This document shows positions 22,801-34,694 of a DNA stretch of 64,000 bases, in pieces. The notes under the pieces are model-generated. The model searched no databases, was not told the DNA's origin, and worked only from the letters and a program-made list of their open reading frames with translations. Each line of letters starts with the position of its first letter. The stretch's first letter is position 1. The translations under genes and the position numbers were made by a program. The DNA comes from Chinchilla lanigera (lineage: Eukaryota; Chordata; Mammalia; Rodentia; Chinchillidae), in the NCBI RefSeq assembly GCF_000276665.1, contig NW_004955417.1:29900552-29964551 (forward strand). The letters are read 5' to 3'.

Positions 22801-23429
22801 GCCCCAAATGCCACCACATGTGGTTTACCATTAAAGACAGACCTGGTGCCCCGCGTGCTGGACTCCAGGTGGCAAAGTTAATTCCTGCCCAGAAACCACA
22901 GCTGACTTGCCCAGGGCCCTGTGGTGTGGCCCAGGGCGGCCTGGGAGTGGAGGAAACACTCCTCTTACAATGCTTCCATGTAATGCACCTGAGGCCTCTA
23001 AGCCATTAATTGTTGCCAGAGGCTTTGGTGCTTGCTTTCTGTAATCCCTTGCTCTAGGAGAGGCATTTCAAACCTCCCTGGGGGCGGGGCCAGTCGGCTA
23101 CCTCTGTCTGCTTGCAGTCTAAGAAGTTCACCAGAGTGTTCACCAGAGGAAGGGGCTTCTGAGTTCCAGCTTCCTGGGAAAGCGAGGAATAGTGAAGTTT
23201 ATTAATGAAACTTTCTGTACAGGGATCTTGCCTGCTCAGACACCATGCCAGGGTTCCATTCAGAAGCTTGTGGGAGTCTTAGAACCTCCTCTCAGCTGGC
23301 TCTCTGCTCCTTCTGGTCTTTAGGGTGATGCCAGCCTCTGTCTCCAGACTTTGCCTGAAGCTCCTTTCTGATGTTCTCATAGCTCCTGCTGCCTGCTTGT
23401 GCTCCTCCTCTTGTTCTCTCCTGTTTTCT
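16837..23429. other. unique, mostly GC-rich sequence; no gene seen
   Basis: No exon or RNA gene is supported. 17755-17850 and about 21560-21990 are AT-richer, repeat-free and look like possible conserved non-coding DNA. 19040-20600 is GC-rich, with weakly recurring words (for example accatcactgg at about 19830 and 19947), perhaps an extremely decayed tandem repeat. Frames such as 20061-20597 (minus, 178 codons) and 19130-19639 (plus, 169 codons) overlap frames on the other strand. Confidence 0.4.
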
Positions 23430-24390
23430 CTTCTCCTGTCACAGTTATGGTAAAATGCAACATAAAATGTCCTGTTGTCACAGTTTCATAGCATGAATTC
23501 AGTACAGGAAATGCATTCATAACGTGCAGCCATCCCCACTCTACAGCTGAGAATTTTCAGCCCTGCAATGGACACTGTACTTAGCCACTGCCCATCTCGA
23601 CAGCCTACCCCAGCCATCCGCCATCCATCTGTCTGAGTCTGCTCTACAGAAGGACTACTCCAGCATCATGTGTACAGGAGACTGCACAACACACGACCTT
23701 CATGTCTGGTTTCCTTTCCCTAGCGTAATAATTCAAGGTTCATGTGTCAGCTCTTTGTTCATTTTCATTGCTGAATAATATTGCATTGTAGTATGCACTA
23801 CATTTTGCTTATCCATTCATTCTTATTAATCCACCTTTGGCTACTCTGAATAGAGCTTCCATTAACACATGCACTTCCATAACACATGTCCATTGCATGT
23901 TTAGGCCACATATAGGACTCTAAGATAGACAACATGCAATTTATACATATAACTGTGTATAAATATAAAACCCCTTGATATATATGGGTTGATACACACT
24001 TTTAATGTAAAAAAGTACTTAAGTTCAATTTTGCTTTCTTTTCCCACTGAAGTATATATCTAATATGTTCTGAAATCTTACCCTTACCAGGTTTGACTTA
24101 TAGACACTTTCACTGGGTAGTGTTGACTTTTCACTCTTTGTAGCATTCTTTAGCACAAAATGTTTTAATTTTAGTGAAGTAGAATTTGCCTATTTTTTTG
24201 TTGCTTATTGGTGTCACAAAGGAAATCATTGTCCAACCCAAGGTCATGAAGAATGTCTTGTGTTTCAAGAGTTATGTCATGCTAGCTCTTACGTGTAGGG
24301 CTTCAATTCATTTCCAGCTGATTTTGTGCTTCATGTAGGGTAAGAATTCAACCTGAAGTTTTCCTGGTGGATACCAGTTTTCCTACCACT
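23430..24390 (-). mobile_element. old L1 (LINE-1 M-type) 3' end, antisense
   Basis: The sequence follows the antisense of a mammalian L1 3' region in the right order. First is a 3'-end segment near 23445 (ttatggtaaaatgcaacata), then gctgaataatattgcattgt with tatccattcattc (23768-23820). Next come caaaatgttttaattttagt (24158) and ggaaatcattgtccaacccaaggtcatgaag (24222-24252), and finally the gtggataccagttttccta segment at 24367. It is heavily diverged, without an intact ORF2 frame. L1 ORF2 encodes the endonuclease and reverse transcriptase that also mobilise SINEs; this copy is dead. Confidence 0.75.
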
Positions 24391-26356
24391 CTCTGCCAAA
24401 GGCACAGACAGCTCTGTAGTCTCACCGTCCCTGGATCCCTTCTCTTTCCCACGTTGATTGAAATGTGATCCTCCTGGTGAGGCCACTTCCTGCCCTCCTT
24501 CCTTTCCTCTCACGTCACAGACCCCAGAAAGGTGGTGCACATTCACTTCCTCCTTGTGCTGCCCGCTCACTCCCATGGGTCCTTTCTTGGGATCCCTATG
24601 CTAAGCGCCATGAGCTCACGCTAACACTTTCCAGTCTGCCTTCTCCGTCTCCACACTGGTGGCTTCTCCAAACACAAGGGCTCCTGTGGTTCTCAAAATT
24701 TGCTAATATTTCCATTTCCTAAATCTTGGATGATACCCAAAATAAGTTCAGCATTGCAATGCATACCTCCATGAAAAATAATATTAAGTAGAGTTAAATA
24801 TTAGTTTGCATCTGTTTTCTTCTTTAGACTCAGGGAAAGTTTGAGTTTTATTTGGAACAATTAAGTTGAAGTATGTATCATATTTGAGTAGAGACATGTA
24901 GAGAAGTCTTTCTGGATCTCATAGCAGTTGTGCAGAACAGCTCAGTTTTAGACATCATCACTTTATGATATTTATGGTATTTAAGGAATTTAAGACAAAA
25001 CTGAGTAGCACTGGGAAAAAGAAGGACAGGTAAGAGCTCCAAGGAAGAGGATCCAGCAGAAGACACTGGAGAGATGCAATGGTTGACAGGATCCCACCCA
25101 AAGAGATCAACAGGAAAGGGTTTAAGGAGAGAACCCCTGGCCACACTGAAGGCACTGTGAGCCCAGGGGATGAGTCTGAGCATTGACCTTGGGTTCATCC
25201 CTTGGTGATACCAAATATGTTTCCCTCGTGTGACAGGGATGAACGCTTATTTAGAGTGAATTAAAACACAAGTGGTGCTTTTCTCAGAATGCAGTGTGAT
25301 GGACCAAAATCTGAGATGTTTTGCTGTAAATGGGAGAAGAAAAACGTTTGCTCCCTGAGGGAACTGTGGATCCTTGTCGGGTAGCTCCTCCACAGCTGGT
25401 AGTTGGCAGGGTCGGGAAGCTTGGACTCACCACCCCTCCCACGGCCATTTGATGTAGGGACCTGAGCTGTGGTTCAGGTAAAACCATTGATCCCTTCCTG
25501 AGGAATTGCTCTGTGTTACTCTCCAGAGATCTGGGCCACACTGCAAATCTCAAGGCCTAGTGTCATATTGTGATTTCCCTTTGTCTAATCTTAGAGTGTG
25601 TTCTTGCAAAGTGCACCCTAGTCTGATCTCACTGGTTTTTTCTCCATAATTAATTTACCACAGATTACTCAAAATTCACTGAAAGAAGTTGTTTGGGCTG
25701 AATACCAGAGGTTCATCTTCAGGCCGAGAAAAGATATAATATTTGAAATAATAGGGGAGAAGTTGAATTTGTCTGTAGTACCTCTCTGCCTCCCACAGAA
25801 TCCTTATTTTATAATATTTGCTTATCTATCCCTCCAGAAAACTTCCCAAATGTACAAAAATCCCGTGGAAATCAGAGGGGCCCTTTGTATTGCTCTCTAA
25901 TCTTATAAGCATCAGCTATCAACTCTGATGGACAGCTAGCAGAGTTAATCATGTGCTGTGTCCCTGCTTGGGATCTGGTGAAGATCCTGTCCAGCACGTG
26001 GTTTTTCTGCCGAAGGCCTTGGTGACTTCATGACACCATGAGAAACACATCCACCAAGTACCTGTGAATGGCAGAATACAAGTTCAAAACATCTAAAGGA
26101 TTTTGCAAATTTTGGAACCTATTGGCAAATTGTCTTTTAAAATCCCATTTGTCATTTTCTATTGAAGTGTGGGAGAATGCTTTTCTTACACACTGTCACC
26201 ATTACCAGAGGATCATCTCCTTAATAATTTTCAAAATTATGTTAAATAGAACTCAACAGAAATCAAAAGCATTTCATAATGTGACTCAGAATCCCTGAAC
26301 TAACGTACATATAAATGCATACATAAAACATAAACATACATACAGGTAAACACTGT
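24391..26356. other. unique sequence, no gene seen
   Basis: No repeat is assigned with confidence. About 24880-25200 resembles an old interspersed repeat, but I cannot name it. No exon is supported. Confidence 0.35.
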
Positions 26357-26752
26357 CTCAGTTACTTTTTTGTTGCTGGGACACAATACCCAACACCCAC
26401 AAGTTAAAGTAGGAGATGTTTATTCTGGGTCACAGTTTGTAGAGGTGTCAGAGCATAACTGGCTGGGCCTAAGGCAGGGTGGCCTCACAGAGGAGAAAGA
26501 GTTTGCGGTATGGCAGCAGTAGGGTTAGGGTTAAGGGAGGGGGAGGGCTTGATACCCTCCCAGGCCACACCCACAGGGGTCTACCTCTTTCCACCAGGCT
26601 TTACTTCCCAACATCATACCTGGCTATAAGCCCATCAGTGGGCTAATCCAGTAAGGAATATCACATACCCATAGTCCAGTCATCTCTCCCAAAGGCCCCA
26701 CCTACAAGCCATAAGGCTTTAGGGAACATCTAGATATAAATCATAGTAAACA
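26357..26752 (-). mobile_element. MaLR-like solo LTR, antisense
   Basis: Read on the minus strand it starts near actatgatttatatctagat, has the typical ggtggggcctttgggagag segment, and ends with gaataaacatctcctacttt (polyadenylation-signal region) and gtgtcccagcaacaaaaaag. This is the organisation of ERVL-MaLR long terminal repeats. No internal coding region adjoins it, so it is a solitary LTR. A short ttagggttaggg-type run at about 26521-26538 inside it is incidental. Confidence 0.65.
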
Positions 26753-26761
26753 TATATACAT

Positions 26762-26902
26762 AAATACATGATGTAGGGGCTGGGGATTTAGCTCAGCGGC
26801 AAAAGCGCCTGCCTGGCAAGCGCAAGGTCATGAGTTCGGTTCCCGGTACTGGAGAAAAACCAAAAACCAAATAAATAAATAAATAAATAAATACATGATG
26901 TA
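26762..26902 (+). mobile_element. ID-type SINE with perfect 14-bp target duplication
   Basis: The body at 26776-26888 begins ggggctggggatttagctca and has gagttcggttcccggtact as B box, followed by an A-rich tail that ends in an aaat repeat. The direct repeats aaatacatgatgta at 26762-26775 and 26889-26902 are identical. The perfect duplication and well-kept boxes suggest a younger insertion than the ID copy at 13464. Confidence 0.95.
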
Positions 26903-29339
26903 TTACATAAACATGTTTAAAAAAAATCTCATAAAACAACATTAACTCTTACTGTATGAAATGCATTTAATATTGTACCTTGTTTTAAAAAAAATTTTGG
27001 TTAAAACCTACCGACTTGATTTCATTAATGATCCTAAGTGGGAAGAAATGGTGACCTTCGAGGGTAGCTGGAACCTGTGGTGCTGGAGTTGGCCTGGATG
27101 CTGTGTCTGTGCTTTCTATCCGTGCGGCAACCACCCTGCCGCCAGTGATGTGAATCTCAGACTTTCCGAGCTGTTGCTTGATCAGTTCCACGTCCACTCA
27201 CCCTGCCCCCATGCATGCATAGGCTTTCGGGAGCCTTCTCTGCTTGACTGTTCAGGTGACTTCAAGAAGTTTTAGAACCCTAAATCAGATGGCCTTGCCT
27301 GGCTGATCAATGTGGGTAGGCATTTCCAAATCCTAGGGAAGGACCTAAGTTCCCCGCCACCCTTCCATTCCCATGAAGACCGTCTGAGACAGGGATCTAC
27401 TGGTAGTGTGGGCAGAGCCTTCAGCTGGTGACTTCTTGGTCCTCAGAAAGCACTCTGCTCCCTGCAATCTTTGGAAATGCTGCCCATTTGCCTGCAACTG
27501 CGTACTAAGCTCTGCTTTCTGACTGCAGTTCAAAGCCCTCCAGTGCCAGAGACTTTGAGGTTGTGTAGCCTGGACCCTGACAATGGCCCTCCCAGTGCCC
27601 CTCCTGTCCATGGCTTATTTTATGCAAGCACACGCACAGGAAGTCCTTACATAGCCTCCTGTGTCATCCTGTAATACGCCACATAGCCAGGGTTCTCTGT
27701 CCACGACAGTAAGTCAAAGTTTATCATATACTGTTAAGCTAAGATTTTACTCAGGTTATCAACCTTCATAATAATATCTTGTTTTCTCACAGAATTAAGT
27801 CCATGAAGCAGCTTATATTTTGTCATGTTAGTGTAATTTTGGATGCTAATTTAAAAAATGTATCTTTTATGTTAAGTGGTAAGGAGGCTAAAAACCAAAC
27901 TATATTTTACATAATCTTTCACTGATTTTAATTGTCTCAGTCCAGATTTACTAGTGTCAAAATGGAAGAAACATTATCAGATTTAAATTTTAAGATCCTA
28001 GGAAGGGACATTTTCCCTGGCATCTTTTGACATTTTATATTTCCTCTGCTATATGCTTGGAATTTTGTAATATAATGGCTTAGCACTGATTCAAGCTATA
28101 CTCAGCTGGCAAGGTTACCACTGGTTTCTGAAAAAGTATTTTATAATTTTATTATTGTAATCAAATTAAATTCAAAAGGAAATATTTTTGGAAACAGAAA
28201 AGTTGGGAGTTTAGAGATTATCTTCAGATTTTTGTGGTAATTCTGGTAGGACATTTAAAAGTTGCCAGGTATGCTCACTTTCTCTAATATTTTGAATATT
28301 GCTTTATGTTACATTTTTCCATACTGTCAAATTGCAGCCCTGTGTATTATGTAATTCTATTAGTATTCTGTTCAATAATCCTTGCCTTTTTCTCCACTCA
28401 TAAAATCCGTGTTTTTTCCGAACCATATGGAAAATCAGGGCGTGTGTAAGAAATGGATGCTATTTTCCATCTAAATCAGTAAACGAGACATAAAGTGCAC
28501 CCTGAAAGAGTTGTTGGTGGATTCAGCAGCGGGAGCTGGGCTGGGGGGACACTGCCCCTGAGGAGAGGAGGGTGGGGGCGCCTACCACACGGCCACAGCC
28601 CGGCTCTGCAGGTCAGAGCCACGTCCTTCGGGTGATGGAGGTGGGACAAGATCTTCCCTTCAAATGGGCCAGTTTTTGAAAGCGTTTAAACAAAATTATT
28701 AGAAATGCAGAGGAAAGGCGAGTAAAGAATCTGCTGTTTTCTCCACCTGCATGTCTGTGGGCTGCGTTCTCTCCATGCCAGCGGGGTGCTTGGTTGTCTC
28801 AAAACCTGTGAGGATCCGTTGGACACAACTAGGAGGGAGGGTGCTGGGGAAGGCCCTGGGGGAAGTGACCAAGCCAGCCTGAGGGCCAGCCTCACTGTCC
28901 GGCCCTCCTGGCCACACAGGCCTGCGCGGCTGTCTGCGCGGCGTCACCTCAGAGGGCATGCGCTGGACAGAGCCCTACTCCGCGCTCACCGTGGTCGTCT
29001 GTGCCGCTCTGAGGATCCCGTGTCGGGCACAGCAGGTGTCCCAGGGGCCTGGGTGGGTGCTGCCTTACCCTGCTCCACGTCCCCCTCCTTTTGTTTCTAA
29101 CCAGGGCGGAGAGCAGGGCACGGCTTCTCCAAGGCTCCTGGCATCTGAGGGAAGTCAGGAGCACCCTGGGCAGAGAAGAGCACTGCTGGCCTGCACTCGG
29201 CATCTGCAAGCTGAGGAATGGGAGCACGCTTTTTTCTCAAAAATCTGACTTTAAAATTATTTAAAATGAGCAAATTTTATGATATACAATATATACAATA
29301 TATTATTTGCTTGGGATCTTCAATAGAACACAGGAAAAT
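26903..29339. other. unique sequence; AT-rich 27720-28450, no gene seen
   Basis: No exon is supported. The 27720-28450 stretch is AT-rich, lacks recognisable transposon motifs and resembles conserved non-coding DNA in texture, but this is impression only. 28500-29230 is GC-rich with overlapping chance frames on both strands. Confidence 0.4.
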
Positions 29340-29354
29340 TTTAAAAAGGACTAG

Positions 29355-30268
29355 CACAGATATGTATGTGATGTATATATGTATATAATGTATGTATATG
29401 TGTATATATAGTTTATGTGTATATATTGTACATGAATATATGTGTATATGTGCATATATGTGTACATAATGTGTATGTGTATATAATTGTGTATATATTT
29501 ATGTATGTATATATATTGTATGTGTATATACAGTTTATGTGTATATATTGTATATGCATATGTGTATATGTTTATATACATTGTATATGTATACCTTATA
29601 TATGTGTATGTAATGTGTGTATATATTTTATATGTATATATTGTATATCTAACATGTGTATATAGGTATATATTGTATGTGTATATATAATATATAATGT
29701 ATATGTATATATAATGTATGTATATGTTCATGGATATATATGTATATATTGTATATGTGTATGTATGTGTGTATACATTGTGTATGTATATACATTTCAT
29801 ATGTGTATATGGTGTATGTGTATATGTGTACATATTTCATGTGTATATAATGCATGTGTATATATGTATGTATATATAGTATGTATGTATATATTATATA
29901 TGTGCATAATGTGCACATTGTATAGGTGTATGTAATATATGTGTGTATGTGTACATAATGTATGTGTGTATGTGTATATATTGTATATGTATATTGTATA
30001 TGTGTATATAATGTATATGTGTGTGTATGTATACATATATTGTATGTGTATATATTGTGTATGTGTACATAGTTTGTGTATATAATGTATGTGTGTATGT
30101 ATATATTGTATATGTGTATATATTATATATGTGTATATATGTATTGTACATATATATGTACAATATATATTGTATGTACATATATATATTGTATATGTGT
30201 ATGTATTATATATGTGTATATATTGTACATGTGTATATAATGCATATGTGTACCTGTGTATATAATGG
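29355..30268. repeat. (TA/TG)-rich tandem array, about 0.9 kb
   Basis: Words such as tgtatatgtgtatata and tatattgtatatgtgta recur with irregular spacing for about 900 bp, giving almost continuous alternating pyrimidine-purine sequence. The plus strand is T/G-rich and the minus strand reads as Tyr/Thr/Ile/His-rich frames (for example 29351-29833). These are translations of the repeat, not genes. About 95 bp of ordinary sequence separates the array from the gap at 30365. Confidence 0.95.
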
Positions 30269-30364
30269 GAAAGATGAGTGTCTCATTCATGTGACAGTAA
30301 GGAAAACTTTGTACAAACCTGAAAATGCTGAACAATTATTTACAGTTTTAAGGAGCAAGGAGGG

Positions 30365-31347
30365 NNNNNNNNNNNNNNNNNNNNNNNNNNNNNNNNNNNN
30401 NNNNNNNNNNNNNNNNNNNNNNNNNNNNNNNNNNNNNNNNNNNNNNNNNNNNNNNNNNNNNNNNNNNNNNNNNNNNNNNNNNNNNNNNNNNNNNNNNNNN
30501 NNNNNNNNNNNNNNNNNNNNNNNNNNNNNNNNNNNNNNNNNNNNNNNNNNNNNNNNNNNNNNNNNNNNNNNNNNNNNNNNNNNNNNNNNNNNNNNNNNNN
30601 NNNNNNNNNNNNNNNNNNNNNNNNNNNNNNNNNNNNNNNNNNNNNNNNNNNNNNNNNNNNNNNNNNNNNNNNNNNNNNNNNNNNNNNNNNNNNNNNNNNN
30701 NNNNNNNNNNNNNNNNNNNNNNNNNNNNNNNNNNNNNNNNNNNNNNNNNNNNNNNNNNNNNNNNNNNNNNNNNNNNNNNNNNNNNNNNNNNNNNNNNNNN
30801 NNNNNNNNNNNNNNNNNNNNNNNNNNNNNNNNNNNNNNNNNNNNNNNNNNNNNNNNNNNNNNNNNNNNNNNNNNNNNNNNNNNNNNNNNNNNNNNNNNNN
30901 NNNNNNNNNNNNNNNNNNNNNNNNNNNNNNNNNNNNNNNNNNNNNNNNNNNNNNNNNNNNNNNNNNNNNNNNNNNNNNNNNNNNNNNNNNNNNNNNNNNN
31001 NNNNNNNNNNNNNNNNNNNNNNNNNNNNNNNNNNNNNNNNNNNNNNNNNNNNNNNNNNNNNNNNNNNNNNNNNNNNNNNNNNNNNNNNNNNNNNNNNNNN
31101 NNNNNNNNNNNNNNNNNNNNNNNNNNNNNNNNNNNNNNNNNNNNNNNNNNNNNNNNNNNNNNNNNNNNNNNNNNNNNNNNNNNNNNNNNNNNNNNNNNNN
31201 NNNNNNNNNNNNNNNNNNNNNNNNNNNNNNNNNNNNNNNNNNNNNNNNNNNNNNNNNNNNNNNNNNNNNNNNNNNNNNNNNNNNNNNNNNNNNNNNNNNN
31301 NNNNNNNNNNNNNNNNNNNNNNNNNNNNNNNNNNNNNNNNNNNNNNN
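30365..31347. other. assembly gap (983 N)
   Basis: A run of N lying between the TA/TG-rich array and telomere-like repeats. The apparent 451-codon frame across it is an artefact of N. Confidence 0.99.
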
Positions 31348-31446
31348 TAGGGTTTAGGGTTTGGGGTTTGGGTTAGTGGTCATAGGGTAGGGATTAGTGT
31401 TAAGGCCTAAGGGTTTAGGGTTTGGGGTTAGAGGCTGGGGTTAGGT
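31348..31446 (+). repeat. degenerate telomere-like (TTTAGGG/TTAGGG) repeats
   Basis: The sequence right after the gap is built from tagggtttagggtttgggg, gggttagtgg, agggtagggattag, aagggtttagggtttgggg and ttagaggctggggttagg, that is variants of the TTAGGG hexamer and heptamer. The array may extend into the gap. It could be an interstitial telomeric sequence or a G-rich minisatellite. Confidence 0.7.
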
Positions 31447-33489
31447 CAGGGCTCTGGGATGGAAAGGGCCAGGCAGTTAACACAGTCCAACAAATTGCTC
31501 TGGGCAGAGCAACCAGGACATCCGTTTTTGAGGGAGTTACAGGTTGTATTTTCCATGTGTGTTATTTCAGGACAGTGCGCATTTGTCCCACTTAGTAAAA
31601 GCTGGGTCCCTGATGGGACTGAAAATCACGGACCTGTGTGAGGAGCGGAGTAGTGAGGGCCGGGCTCCAGGTGTCCCAGCCCACTCGCTACCTGTGGCGG
31701 GGGGACGTCCCCACTGGGCACTGTTTCCTCGTTTGCCAGACAGTGTTCTGGGGATGGTTGTCTCAGCGGCTGTGTAGGGCACTCAGCAGGCGGAGCTTAG
31801 GCCAAGCCAGGACCGCTTTGGCGACTGTTGGAAATAATGATGTGAATATCGACTCTAGCACTCACTCCTCATCTACTTTTCAGTCCTACCTAAAGCACAT
31901 GTAATTCCTTTGCTTTCCTAATTATTAGACTTTCCAAAGCGTTTTGACGTTTGGCCAGGAGATCTGATCCATCAAACCCTGTCAATCACCTGTGGTTTGA
32001 AGAACCCAAATAGTCACTTAGCGAACTACTTGGAACACTGTGGTGGAGTTCAGAACCCTGGCAGGGTCTCCCTCACTGAGGTGAGCAGATTCCTTCAGTG
32101 CTAGGGGCTTGGCTGTGTCTGCGTCTCCCTTTGGAAGGTGGCGGTGTGAAGATTGGCTGGTGGTGAGGTCAGGGCTCCAGGTGCGCTGGTGGTGGCCTGG
32201 ACAAGAATGAGCGCAGGTCCACTCCCTCCCTCCATGGCAGAAGACGGCCTGTAGGTGTCCCCAGACGCACGCTGTGTTACTGTGGAAAGCAGCTCTCGGG
32301 TTTATAACTTCCCAGCAGCTCACTAATGTGTGCTGGGCAGAGAAGGGCGGGCTGAGGGGTTGAGGAGGCTGCGAGGAAGGGCCCAGAGGACCGGGATGCT
32401 ACAGGACAGGGGGAGGAAAGGGGCCAGGCCGAGGGAGGCCCTCAGCTCTGGACCAGGGCCAGGAAGTTGATGCTAAAACCAAGTCTTTTACATTGGCAAC
32501 TTTGAGACTTAGCTTCAAAAAAAGAGAAAAGCTCAGAAAGAAGGTTTAAATTATGGAATTTTGTTGGCACATTAAAACATATGTAACTAACCCCAATATT
32601 CCTTAATGTGGGAAAGAAGATGTTAAATTATTTAATTTTTTTTTTTTACAAATTGTTTTTTGAGCTTGACATATCCTTGAAAATCTGCCTCCCACAACAA
32701 ACGGCAGTGTATGCAAACACATTTTTTTCCAGTGACTTTTAGCATCCGAAACTCCTGAGCTTCACGGAGTGTATCAAAGTGACACAGCCCAGAAAGAGAC
32801 CGTCGTCGTTACCATTTATCAATCTGCACGAGGCCACTGGGTACACAGCGACGCATTTCACCGCAGCACACACGTGAGCGGGGCTGTCTGCCTCGAAGTC
32901 GTCCATGTGCACTAGGATTCCCGGAACCTGACCCTGGCAGGCAGCTCATGGCAGGGCCAGCCCTGCAGTAGCGGTCTCTTCGCTGGTTAAGAGACGGTGA
33001 GTTCTCCGCTAGAGCTTACGGTGCAGGATGCCCCGGGTGGAGGCTGCATGAGTAGATTACGTATAATTTTAGAGCTGGGCCACTCGATGTCACATCAGGC
33101 GTGCTCCAGGGTGAGAGGCGTTGGCTTGGTCACTCAGGACAGTGGGCGTGTGACTTCCGGGCGCAGGGCCCGCTCCCCCAGGCCAGCTGCTCTGCCTGTT
33201 GTGTGCACACCTGGAGGCTCAATCAGCCTCCCTCAGCGGGCCCAGGGCCCGAGCCTGGTCCTGGGCACGCGGAGTCTGTGTCTCCCGCCCTCGCACCCTG
33301 TGCGTGGCCCGGTCAGCACTCTGAGAAGTGGGGCCTCGCTGCGCAGACGGGAGAGGCCGAGGCCTGCGCGAGAGGACTGAGCCCCCCCAAACTATACCTA
33401 AGCTCGGAGAACTGAAAAATGAGGCTGGGGAGATCCTGTTCATTGAACTTTCGCCATAAGCCGAGTGTGGTATTATGTGATTTACGAGC
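31447..33489. other. unique sequence, no gene seen
   Basis: No recognised repeat apart from a poly-T run at about 32636-32647, and no supported exon. 32500-32760 is AT-rich. From about 33120 the GC content rises. Confidence 0.45.
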
Positions 33490-33648
33490 CTTAAAACTTA
33501 ATCCTTGCAGCAACATGGTAAAATGTGAATTAATATGACCACATTCGAGGTGAGGAAGCAGAGCCTCACAAAGGTCTGATTTATCGCCTGAGACCACACA
33601 GGGAGCAGGTGCGGGAACATGGGTTATTCTGAGTTCTGTCCAACCCCC
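33490..33648 (-). mobile_element. ancient MIR SINE, antisense
   Basis: The segment cttaatccttgcagcaacat, then gaggtgaggaagcagagcct, then gagaccacacagggagcagg and a tail near ctgagttctgtccaacc follows the antisense MIR order (taatcctcacaacaac, gatgaggaaactgag, ggtcacacagct, ctgactc). It is diverged but in the right order and spacing. Confidence 0.7.
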
Positions 33649-33659
33649 AACACACACAC

Positions 33660-34694
33660 GTGTCCTCTCACACGAGGAGTGGACCTGCCCTTGCAGTGTT
33701 CCCCTTGGAGACCAGCGTGACCCCACTCTTTTCTCTGTCCACAGTGTCTCCCCCACCTGACAGTCCTCCCACCTGGCAGCCCCAGTGGGTGCTCCCAGGC
33801 CCTGACCAGGAGCTCAGCTTTGGTGACAGCGCACACTCTTATTTGCATTCTGTAGCAACAGGCAAACATACGTGCGGCCTGGAACTTTATTTTAGCAGAG
33901 CTTTATTTCACTCTGGCCTTGCTGCTGGCAGTGAACCGTCTGGTCCTTCCGTGGTCAGTGGTAGTGTGCAGGTGATTAGTGCCATCGCGGTGGGCGAGGC
34001 TCGCTGCATCCTTCCCGGCCCGCCTGAACTCACGGGGACCCCAGGCCCTGGTGGCGCGGCTTGGGGAGGTGGGAGAGTTCCTGGCAGGGAAGTGTGGGTG
34101 GGGGAGCCGTGCATGTCTGGGCTTCCTGCTCACCTGTCTCGTTCCCTGACATCCGTCCTCGGAGCACCACCAAACCCTGAGGGTGGTTTAAGGGGGTTTT
34201 CGCGACCTGCTCCCCTGTACCTTCCAGCTCTGCGCTTCCTACTTGCTGTGGGCTCTCAGTCCCAGCACCAGAAGTTTCCAGCAAACACCCAGCTGTATTT
34301 ACCCGCTGTGTTTGCAGAGACAGTGACCTCCACAGAATCGCGCAGCGTCCGCCCCTCCTGTGCACAGCCCAGCGCTGCCCGCATTCCGCAGACGTCCCCT
34401 GCTGAGATGTGTGCTCCTATTTTAACTCATTGTAAAAAGCCCTCCACATTGCCCCTTCCCAGTAAAGCCCCTGCTGTTTGTAGTCGTAATGCCCACAGTC
34501 CCTTTGCTGTAGAGAAATCACAACATCAGTGTGGCTGTTCTGCTCCCTCCTTAGCTCCTCTGAGGAGGGGCCGCAGGGCAGGAGCAGGGAGCCACGCTTT
34601 GCCTGTGTCGTCTCTACCACTGCTTGGTTTCCTCCCCACACGAGCATGCTGCTGGCCACAGTGGTCTGCAGTTCTAGCTATTTCTCAGCTATAG
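33660..34694 (+). other. longest gap-free open reading frame (344 codons), probably chance
   Basis: It starts MSSHTRSGPALAVF and stays open for 1035 bp in GC-rich sequence. The translation is rich in Ser, Pro, Ala, Gly and Leu, shows no domain, signal peptide or coiled coil that I recognise, and is overlapped by minus-strand frames at 33903-34133 and 34030-34365. It begins a few bases after a MIR relic. I see no Kozak-quality start or splice context that sets it apart. A retrogene or lineage-specific exon cannot be excluded, but GC-driven chance is the better explanation. Confidence 0.1.

Noticed and set aside
26518..26540. Short TTAGGG-type run
   Set aside because: Only two to three units inside an LTR; no evidence of a true telomeric array.
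29351..29833. 160-codon Tyr/Thr/Ile-rich minus frame
   Set aside because: A direct translation of the TA/TG tandem array; similar frames occur on both strands throughout it.
30021..31376. 451-codon plus-strand open frame
   Set aside because: It is a translation of the TA/TG array plus 983 N; no real coding content.
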